DNA from: Saccharophagus sp. K07
GTDB taxonomy: Bacteria; Pseudomonadota; Gammaproteobacteria; Pseudomonadales; Cellvibrionaceae
Direction: 5' to 3'
Length of the DNA: 64,000 nucleotides
Assembly (NCBI RefSeq): GCF_014336955.1
Contig: NZ_QRAI01000004.1
Span: 62,001-126,000, forward strand
The position numbers and the translations under genes are program-made. The number at the start of each line of letters is the position of its first letter. The first letter of the stretch is position 1. Below are positions 1 to 6,547 of this stretch, in pieces. The notes under the pieces are model-generated. The model was not told the DNA's origin, did no database searches, and saw nothing but the letters and a program-made list of their open reading frames with translations.

Positions 1-716
1 GATATAGCGCGCACTGTGTTGCTGGCGATCCGCAAGGTTGCGTCGGCCTGGGTGTGATAGTGGGTCAGTGACTGGTCGAGCGGGTCGTAACGGGTGGCGC
101 CTCCGCCTTCTGTACCCAGCCAGATCTTGCCGTCTTTATCTTCGAATACAGACCAGATATGCGGGTGTGTCAGGCTGTGTGGCAAAGCGGTAAAACGTCC
201 GGTCGCTGGGTCGAGCATACTGGCGCCACCACCGAACGTGCCTACCAGTAAAGCTCCGCTGCGTGTGATTTTGACCGAGCGCACTGTGTCGTGGGGCAGA
301 CTGTGGGGATTCTTCGGATCGTGGATAAAGCGAGTGAAGTTATCGGCTTGGCGGTTAAAGCGATTTACTCCACCTTCTGTGGCAATCCACAGATCGCCGT
401 TGGCATCTTCTGTAATGGTCCAGATGGTGTTATCGCTCAGGCTGGCGGGGTTGTCTGGCTGGTTGCGATAGACGCGAAAAGAATAGCCGTCGTAGCGCAC
501 CAGACCATTTTCGCCGCCCATCCAGATAAAGCCGATGCTGTCCTGGAATATGGCGTCTATGGCGCTGAGGGTGACCCCTGCACGGCTTTTGACACTTTCA
601 AAGCGGGCGTGGAAGTCCTCACTACTTGCGAGCGCACTGCAGGACCACACACATAACCAGAGCAACCAACCCAGGATATGTGGATGTTTCGTGATGTATT
701 GTCGGGAAGGTCTCAA
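1..716 (-). CDS. Two-component-regulator-type beta-propeller sensor (N-terminal part, cut by the left edge)
   Basis: Reading leftward from 716, the frame stays open to the window edge (about 238 codons). It encodes a hydrophobic export signal (GWLLWLCVWSCSALA) followed by regularly spaced propeller blades: IWMGGENGLVRYDG, LWIATEGGVNRFN, LLVGTFGGGASMLDP and IWLGTEGGGATRYDP. These are Reg_prop repeats, which form the periplasmic ligand-binding propeller of hybrid histidine kinases and of some GGDEF proteins. The output domain lies outside the window, so the class of sensor is unknown. No ATG is in frame; the TTG at 716 places the signal peptide correctly, with only a weak ribosome site. Family call is strong, start is tentative. 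Confidence 0.75.
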   Translation of the reverse strand, partial: MRPSRQYITKHPHILGWLLWLCVWSCSALASSEDFHARFESVKSRAGVTLSAIDAIFQDSIGFIWMGGENGLVRYDGYSFRVYRNQPDNPASLSDNTIWTITEDANGDLWIATEGGVNRFNRQADNFTRFIHDPKNPHSLPHDTVRSVKITRSGALLVGTFGGGASMLDPATGRFTALPHSLTHPHIWSVFEDKDGKIWLGTEGGGATRYDPLDQSLTHYHTQADATLRIASNTVRAI

Positions 717-865
717 GCGGTCCGAACCTGTGACATGAAAACAACTGAACAGACGGCCCGCGCGCCCGTTCTCCCCGTTCAGTTTAGTTCGGGTTCCCAG
801 TGTCGGTGCAGGCAATCATCGGCTAACCGAGCGAGCCGCCCCAATATGAGGCGGCATAAAGCACA

Positions 866-1393
866 TCAAGGTTTAACTGAGCGCACCATACGCACGGCAA
901 AGAGATTTTCCCGGCTGGTACTGACGTGGTCGCCGTTGATGAAGTTGACGCCCCAAGCTGAGTAAGGGTTGAAGTTATTGGGCGATGAGGTCCAGTAACC
1001 TTTGGCCTCGGTGGCAGGGAATAGACTGAGATCAATGGCTGGGTCGAAGCAGGCTGCCTCCACGATCGAAGCCAGTTCCTTGCGATTGGGCAGGCGCCAG
1101 TCGCTATAACCTGCAAAAGACTTGGCTGCTGCTGCAGCTTTTATAGCGTCGGGCCAGGTGAACTCCGCCGCTTTGCTTTCGTCCCGCACGCAATTGCCGT
1201 TTTGCCATTGGTAGCCGAGGGAGCAGCGCATCCACATAAGACCGGTTTTGGTATCCACGGCGACGCCGTTGTCTTCTGCAATCACAGCGCTCGAATCAAA
1301 GGTCCGGCGCAACAGCGTATTGCACTCAGCGGCGGCGCTCAGCGCAGCGAAAGTCAGGGCGCAGGCTGTCAGGGTTCGCATCAGGCTTTTCAT
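866..1393 (-). CDS. Exported DUF1566 (Lcl C-terminal domain) protein
   Basis: 175-residue protein with a cleavable signal peptide (residues 1-22, ending ALSAAAE) and a single DUF1566 domain. The hallmark is the segment SDWRLPNRKELASIVE near residue 100, preceded by TGLMWMRC and followed by the closing FAVRMVRS. The domain is related to a C-type-lectin-like fold seen in Legionella Lcl adhesin; its role here is unknown. The start codon overlaps the stop of the upstream DUF1566 lipoprotein by four bases, so the two are translationally coupled and probably work together at the cell surface. Confidence 0.75.
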   Translation of the reverse strand: MKSLMRTLTACALTFAALSAAAECNTLLRRTFDSSAVIAEDNGVAVDTKTGLMWMRCSLGYQWQNGNCVRDESKAAEFTWPDAIKAAAAAKSFAGYSDWRLPNRKELASIVEAACFDPAIDLSLFPATEAKGYWTSSPNNFNPYSAWGVNFINGDHVSTSRENLFAVRMVRSVKP

Positions 1394-2244
1394 TGTTGAC
1401 CTCCTCTTACCAAACGCACGTGAGACGCATCGCCTTTATTGGTGAAGCTCGCACTGCCATCACTGAAATAGATGTACCACGCGCGCGACGGGTCGCGTGC
1501 CAGTGACTGGTTGGTGAAGAAGCGCGGTTCCTTGACGTCCGGGAAGTAGGCTGTGTCCACGGCGGGAAGCGCGTTGGACATAACCACGATGGAGGATAAC
1601 TCGGCCACTGAGGGCAGACGCCAGTCGGAGAAGCCGCACAAGGAATTCTGGTTGACCCAGTTGACGAAGCTCTGGGTGTCGCAGCTGTCGGTGCCGCAGG
1701 TGCCGCTGCTGCTCTGGTCCGGGAAAGCGCCGTTGTATTCATCGCCGTCCAGCACCCAGCGGTAGGTGTGTCCGGTATAGCGGGGATGACTGGGATCGCT
1801 TTCTTTGATCTCCCAAATCAGGCCGGTGACGTTATCGCGCACACAGGACCAGCGAGTGCCTTCCGCCTCTGTGCCAGCGGGATCCCAGCTACCATCCTGA
1901 ATGGCGAGTGGCGCGCCGGTGCTGTCCAGTTTAGTCCAGTCGAAGCCGGCCACGCCGCCACCGGTTTTGCTCAAGGTGCCTTGCGCGGCGGCCAGGTCTC
2001 GACCGTATTCGGCGTCTTGTCCGGGCAGTTCCGCTTGCGGGCAAGGCTGTTCGGTCGTTTCCGGGCCGGCGCACAGGACAAGCCCCGTGTCATTTAATTG
2101 GCCGACTACTGGATAGTCTTTGTGATGGTCATGATTGTCCTCAGGGGGATTGGAGCCGCCGGAAGTGCCGTCATTGCCGTTACACCCCCATAAGAGAGCT
2201 AAGGCTAATGGCCAGACTGGCCGTAAGAGTACGGATTTATTCAT
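1390..2244 (-). CDS. DUF1566-domain lipoprotein
   Basis: 284 residues. A lipoprotein signal peptide ends in the lipobox LLWGC (Cys about residue 21), followed by a disordered Gly/Asn/His-rich linker. DUF1566 signatures follow: NVTGLIWEIKE near residue 140, FSDWRLPSVAELSSIVV near residue 205, and a terminal HVRLVRGG. It is the first gene of a two-gene operon with the smaller DUF1566 protein (ATGA overlap at 1390-1393). The likely location is the outer-membrane lipoprotein pool. Function is not known; adhesion or surface binding is a guess from the Lcl family. Confidence 0.75.
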   Translation of the reverse strand: MNKSVLLRPVWPLALALLWGCNGNDGTSGGSNPPEDNHDHHKDYPVVGQLNDTGLVLCAGPETTEQPCPQAELPGQDAEYGRDLAAAQGTLSKTGGGVAGFDWTKLDSTGAPLAIQDGSWDPAGTEAEGTRWSCVRDNVTGLIWEIKESDPSHPRYTGHTYRWVLDGDEYNGAFPDQSSSGTCGTDSCDTQSFVNWVNQNSLCGFSDWRLPSVAELSSIVVMSNALPAVDTAYFPDVKEPRFFTNQSLARDPSRAWYIYFSDGSASFTNKGDASHVRLVRGGQQ

Positions 2245-2643
2245 TTTATATAGACCCTTTCTATCGGAGTGACGCAGTTAATTGTCTGCGCGGATGCCTA
2301 AAAAGCGCAGAGATTGTTCCGAAAAACCGCACCGAACGAAACCCCTTCGATCGGGTGTGACTTGTGTCGCGTAGCTTAACTTAGGTCCTTATTAGCTTTA
2401 GTGCGACAAAGCTCTCAAAATTCACAGTTTAATTATTAGCCGGTCGTAGATGACCATAAGTCAATCGTATAATCGAGTCCCGAAAGCTAACTGAACAATC
2501 TTTGTACAGGGTGTGAAAAGGTTGCTCAGGTCTGGGTGGGTGTGAGATGGGAAGGATGGCCGAGAAAGGAATGTGGTGGTGTGGCTATTAAATCCTCACG
2601 CGCTTTAACGCTGTTTATTCTAATTCCAACAAGGTAGCAGATT
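2245..2643. other. Divergent intergenic region
   Basis: 399 bases between the leftward DUF1566 operon and the rightward DUF1592 gene, so it should hold both promoters. A TATAAT at 2468-2473 on the plus strand has no good -35 partner at 16-18 bases. AAGGT at about 2631-2635 is the ribosome site of the DUF1592 gene. No RNA gene, repeat or coding sequence was recognised. Confidence 0.4.
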
Positions 2644-4839
2644 ATGTTTGCAAAACAGTCACTGTCCGAGTTCATCCGGACCCTGAAACTGGCTGGGGTG
2701 TTGGTGTCGGCCGCCGCACTGTTCGCTTGTGGCGGCGGAGATCCCGGTCCAGACGAACCTCCGGTCGGTTCTTCCTCCTCTTCTTCTTCATCCTCAAGTT
2801 CAGGCACATCCAGTTCCGGTGGTGTGCGCTTCGAAGATGCCGATTTGGCCGCGGGCGAACAGAAGTTCAATCAAACCTGTCTTGCGTGCCATAGATATGA
2901 AGGCAACGGCAGCTTCACCTCCGCTGGTGAAAAGCCGCGCTTCAACCTCAATGACATCATGGCCAAACGCGGAGGTTTCTCCGGTTTAGCGTCTTATATC
3001 GCCACCTATATGCCCTTAACCAACCCGGGTTCATGTCCTGGTGAGTGTTCGGTGAATACGGCTGGTTACATGGTGAGCCTGACCCGTCAAGAAGATAAGC
3101 CGGTCGCGTGTGATTCGTCCGAGCCATTGACTTACGGCATGCGCACCCTGCGCCTGTTGACCCAGCGTGAATACAAAAACTCGCTGATCGACTTGGGCCT
3201 GGCCTCCGAAAGCGACTTCTCTGAAGATCTGCTGCCGCCAGACTCACCGCTGACAAAAAGTTCTTACCCCATCCACGTCCACGCATCCGTTGCGGTTGAT
3301 GAAGCCCGTAACAACATGCTGGTCAATGCGGCCGAGAAACTGGCCCCGGCTGCTGCTACCCGCGTTCGTCAGACCACCGGTTGCGGCACCAATGCGAACA
3401 ACTGCGCGAACTCTTTCTTGAGCCTCGCAGAGCGCATTTTCCGCCGTCCTTTGACTTCCGCCGAGCAAAATACCTACCGCAAATTCTTCACCGATTACGG
3501 TGCAGAAGAAGGTATGACATTGGCGCTGACTGCAGCCATGACATCACCTCAGTTCCTGTATCGCTCCGAGCTGGGTATTCCGGTTGCTCAGGCAATTCAG
3601 CGCAACATGGACATCGGCAGCATCAATGGTCAGAGCAAATTGCGTCTGGCTGATGCCGACGCTTATGTATTGGATAACTACGAGTTCGCAGCCTTGCTGG
3701 CATACACCTACACCGGTAGTACTCCTGACCAGACTTTGATGCAGGCTGCTCGTAACAACCAGTTGTCCACTGAGTCGCAGATCAACCAGCAAATCGATCG
3801 CTTGTTACAGACCTCTCGCGGTCGCGAACAAGTGGGTGAGTTCGGTGGTAACTGGATGCGCGCTGACGACGTATTGCGTCAATCTCGCTCCGCCTTCCCA
3901 GAGTTCACTGCCGACATCAAGAAAGACATGGCTCGTGAAGTGCGCGAACTCTTCAAGCACGTGTTCTTCAACGACCTGCCCTACGACCAGTTCTTGGGTG
4001 GTGACTTTGCCGTGGTCAACCGTCGTCTGGCTCAGTTCTACGGAGTCAACAACTTCAACGGTTCCGACAGCGACTGGAAAGCGATTTCCATCCCGAATCG
4101 CGGTGGTGTGATTACCACTGGTGCATTCATGGCGGGTAACGCAGACGACGTGGCTTCTGGCCCGATCAAGCGTGCCGTTGACGTGCGTGAATTGATGTTG
4201 TGTCACCACATAGGTGCGCCACCGACCGACCTGGGCAGCTCTCTGGAGCGCGACCGTCTGAAACAAGAAGCCTTGGAACTCGAAGCCTCCGGCATCATGA
4301 CCAGCCGTATGTACTTCGAAGCCATCACCAAGTCTGAAGACTGTCAGGTTTGCCACAGAACCATGATCAACCCATTGTTTGGTATGGAAGACTTCGACCA
4401 ACTCGGCCGCTACCGTACCCACATGAAAGGTATGGGTGTGAACGGTGTTGACGGTCTGCCGATCGACACTGCAGGTCAGTTGATTGGTCTGAGCGATCTG
4501 TATGACTTCGACAACGTGATTGAATTTAACGGTTCTAAAGACCTCGGTCAGAAGATCTCTAAATTGCCGGCAGTACGTGAATGTTTGTTGGTCAACACAT
4601 TCCGCTTCACCACAGGCTTGCCTTTGGACAAGGAGAACTATTCTCGTCAAAACGGTGGCCAGGTCGATGAGCCCATCAAGCTCAGCGACGATCAGCAAAG
4701 CAATTTTGCGTGCGTGAAAGACCAGTTGCGCAGTACGTTCGAATCTTCGAATGGCAGCGTCAGAAGCGTTTATCGCAAGATCGGTACTCTTGATCTGCTT
4801 CGTTTGCGCAAACCAATCGATCGCGCTTACGTTAACTGA
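2644..4839 (+). CDS. DUF1592/DUF1588/DUF1595/DUF1585 family cytochrome-like lipoprotein
   Basis: 731 residues. The signal peptide ends in the lipobox LFAC (Cys29), followed by a poly-serine linker (residues 43-58) typical of Cellvibrionaceae secreted proteins. A haem c motif (C79-x-x-C82-H83) marks an N-terminal cytochrome-like domain. Next come the planctomycete-type domains: RIFRRPLTSAEQNTYRKF (DUF1595-like), TSPQFLYRSE (DUF1592), a GVITTGAFMAGNADD segment with LCHHIGAPP (DUF1588), and a C-terminal DUF1585. A second C-x-x-C-H lies at about C567-H571. It is followed directly by its usual partner, a DUF1552 protein. A periplasmic electron-transfer or oxidation role is inferred; no substrate is known. 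Confidence 0.85.
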   Translation: MFAKQSLSEFIRTLKLAGVLVSAAALFACGGGDPGPDEPPVGSSSSSSSSSSSGTSSSGGVRFEDADLAAGEQKFNQTCLACHRYEGNGSFTSAGEKPRFNLNDIMAKRGGFSGLASYIATYMPLTNPGSCPGECSVNTAGYMVSLTRQEDKPVACDSSEPLTYGMRTLRLLTQREYKNSLIDLGLASESDFSEDLLPPDSPLTKSSYPIHVHASVAVDEARNNMLVNAAEKLAPAAATRVRQTTGCGTNANNCANSFLSLAERIFRRPLTSAEQNTYRKFFTDYGAEEGMTLALTAAMTSPQFLYRSELGIPVAQAIQRNMDIGSINGQSKLRLADADAYVLDNYEFAALLAYTYTGSTPDQTLMQAARNNQLSTESQINQQIDRLLQTSRGREQVGEFGGNWMRADDVLRQSRSAFPEFTADIKKDMAREVRELFKHVFFNDLPYDQFLGGDFAVVNRRLAQFYGVNNFNGSDSDWKAISIPNRGGVITTGAFMAGNADDVASGPIKRAVDVRELMLCHHIGAPPTDLGSSLERDRLKQEALELEASGIMTSRMYFEAITKSEDCQVCHRTMINPLFGMEDFDQLGRYRTHMKGMGVNGVDGLPIDTAGQLIGLSDLYDFDNVIEFNGSKDLGQKISKLPAVRECLLVNTFRFTTGLPLDKENYSRQNGGQVDEPIKLSDDQQSNFACVKDQLRSTFESSNGSVRSVYRKIGTLDLLRLRKPIDRAYVN

Positions 4840-4859
4840 TGGCTTTTGGGAATAGATCA

Positions 4860-6155
4860 ATGAACAAGATAGCTGAAAGAACATTGAAACAAATCAACAA
4901 AGACCGCCGTCGGTTTTTGGAAATGTTGAGTAAGGCAGGGGTTTCGACCTCTGTCCTCAAAGCGTCCAGCATCGCTGGCGCCATGATGGGTGCGCGTTTT
5001 GCGGAAGCTCAAGAAGCCCGCAAACTGATCCTGATTTATCACCCGAATGGTTCGCCAAATGGTCGTTACTTGAACGGCATTGGTATCCGTCCGTTCCAGC
5101 CCTACAGCAGCTCCGTTGCAACCCTGGAAATGACCATTTCCAACCCCGGTGGTCACGGTAACTTGTGGCTGGCGGCTGGTGCTGCGTCCTACAACAGCAA
5201 CGATTCCAACTCCAGCAGTGTGAACATGCAGGTTGCCAAGGTGATCGGTAACCTCACGCCGTTCCGCTCCATTCAGTTGGGTGTTCAGTCTCTGAACGAA
5301 GCGGGTATTGACCGTCTGAACGGCGCGGCCGTAACGCGCATCAACAGCCCGCAGACTGCATTCCAGCAATACTTCAGTGGCGGCGCTGGCGGCGGCTCGA
5401 ACAACGGCGGTGGCGGCGGCGGTCCTAGCGTTTACGACAAACGCCGTAGCGTTCTCGACGCCAATAAGCAAGGTCTGGATGCGTTGTTGAACTCCAACGT
5501 ATTGGGCGTGGAAGAGCGTTTCAAACTGGAAGGTCACCTTGAAGCACTGGAAATCCTGGAGCGTCGTATCGCCCAGGAAGAACAGCGCGATAACCAAGGT
5601 GGCGGCGGTGGTGGCGGTGGCGGCGGCAACGCTTGCTCCAACCCCCAGGTGGCTACCAGCAAATCCGCGTTGCAAGAATATAAAGCGCAAGGTGATATCG
5701 CCGTTGCTGCTCTGGCGTGCGGCTTGACCAACGTGGTGTCTATCCAGTTCAGCGAAACTCAAGCCAGCTGGATTCCGAATGACGGTACTTCAGACGCCGT
5801 GCCTTGGAGTGCGGATCACCACCAAGCCAACCACGGTAATGGTCCCCAGCACCTGCCAGCAATCCTGGAGTATATGAACAAGGGCGTCGCCCACATTATC
5901 TCCAAGCTGCAGGCTGCGAACCTCTACGACAAAACCGTCGTGCTGGTGATCAGTGAAATGGGTGACGGCCAAGACCACTCTGCAGGTAATGGTCCGATCA
6001 CGGTTGCAACTGGCATTTCAGGTCTGAGAGCCGGTTCACGCAACGTCGGTCAAAACCACTACGCGGTGTTCGCAGACGTATACAAACTGCTCGGATTGCA
6101 ATCCTCTGTGGGCGGTATGCTAGCCAACTACGGCTCTGGTGGCATTGTCGCCTAA
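4860..6155 (+). CDS. DUF1552 protein with twin-arginine signal
   Basis: 431 residues from the ATG at 4860, preceded by GGGAAT; an in-frame ATG at 4839 overlaps the previous stop but has no ribosome site. The N-terminus carries a Tat-type motif (DRRRFLEML, residues 15-23) and a moderately hydrophobic segment ending in AEA. The body matches DUF1552 (LILIYHPNGSPNGRY near the start, VVLVISEMGDGQDHS near the end), a family related to the alkaline-phosphatase-like DUF1501 proteins. Two poly-glycine stretches interrupt it: GGGGGG near residue 180 and ten glycines near residue 255, the latter before a lone Cys. It forms a two-gene operon with the DUF1592 lipoprotein. The tatABC genes lie at 38-39.5 kb. 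Confidence 0.85.
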   Translation: MNKIAERTLKQINKDRRRFLEMLSKAGVSTSVLKASSIAGAMMGARFAEAQEARKLILIYHPNGSPNGRYLNGIGIRPFQPYSSSVATLEMTISNPGGHGNLWLAAGAASYNSNDSNSSSVNMQVAKVIGNLTPFRSIQLGVQSLNEAGIDRLNGAAVTRINSPQTAFQQYFSGGAGGGSNNGGGGGGPSVYDKRRSVLDANKQGLDALLNSNVLGVEERFKLEGHLEALEILERRIAQEEQRDNQGGGGGGGGGGNACSNPQVATSKSALQEYKAQGDIAVAALACGLTNVVSIQFSETQASWIPNDGTSDAVPWSADHHQANHGNGPQHLPAILEYMNKGVAHIISKLQAANLYDKTVVLVISEMGDGQDHSAGNGPITVATGISGLRAGSRNVGQNHYAVFADVYKLLGLQSSVGGMLANYGSGGIVA

Positions 6156-6174
6156 TTCGGTTTACCGAAACACA

Positions 6175-6201
6175 AAAGCCCTCTTCGGAGGGCTTTTTTT
6201 T
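6175..6201 (+). terminator. Rho-independent terminator of the DUF1592-DUF1552 operon
   Basis: A perfect 9-base-pair stem (AAAGCCCTC / GAGGGCTTT) with a TTCG tetraloop is followed by a T tract, 20 bases after the DUF1552 stop. Strong. Confidence 0.9.
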
Positions 6202-6242
6202 GTTTTTTACTGGGTGAGGGCGCGCAATTGGACAGGCGCGAA

Positions 6243-6275
6243 AAAAAGGCGATTCAACCGAATCGCCTTTTTATT
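6243..6275. terminator. Second, bidirectional terminator hairpin
   Basis: Stem AAAAAGGCGATTC (6243-6255), loop AACC, and the exact complement, followed by TTATTTTTTTTT. A-runs on one side and T-runs on the other let it end transcription in both directions. It backs up the operon terminator at 6175. Confidence 0.8.
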
Positions 6276-6288
6276 TTTTTTTGCATAG

Positions 6289-6462
6289 ACATGCTCTTCT
6301 CAGGATCAAATATCGCCCTCACCTAAATTTGAATTTGAAGAGGAGTTGGATTGTGCCGGTTGCAACTACGAACCTATAAACACTCTTTTTCCAGGAGATT
6401 GGAATTGCGTCTATTGCGGCGTGCAAACTTCCAAATCCCCTCTCCCTCTGGGAGAGGGTTAG
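6289..6462 (+). pseudogene. Small four-cysteine (rubredoxin-like) reading frame without a proper start
   Basis: A 57-codon frame is open from the stop at 6286-6288 to TAG at 6460. It encodes LDCAGCNYEPINT, then FPGDWNCVYCGVQTSK, i.e. C-x2-C, 14 residues, W-N-C-x2-C-G. The second half resembles the closing knuckle of rubredoxins (DWxCPxCG), but the spacing between knuckles is much shorter than in true rubredoxin. The only possible start is TTG at 6346, and the stop lies inside the palindromic repeat at 6437. It could be a tiny metal-binding protein or the decayed end of a gene. Low confidence. Confidence 0.3.
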
Positions 6463-6471
6463 GGTGAGGGG
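6437..6471. repeat. REP-like palindromic interspersed repeat
   Basis: The element contains CCCCTCTCCCTCTGGGAGAG followed by GGTTAGGGTGAGGGG. It has a GC-rich hairpin (CCCTCTCCC / GGGAGAGGG) and a G-rich tail, the pattern of an interspersed repeat common between genes of many proteobacteria. One copy is seen here. Confidence 0.7.
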
Positions 6472-6547
6472 AATACGCAGAGGTCTCGGGAAAATCAGTC
6501 AACTATGTCAGGAAAAGACATTATTTTTTAGATTTATCACTCTCGAT

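Noticed and set aside
3805..4884. Long minus-strand frame (359 codons) opposite the DUF1592 gene
   Set aside because: It is the antisense of a well-supported gene, has no family motifs, and arises from codon bias on the plus strand.
4857..5762. Minus-strand frame (301 codons) opposite the DUF1552 gene
   Set aside because: Antisense shadow with low-complexity Ala/Thr tracts mirroring the poly-glycine codons.
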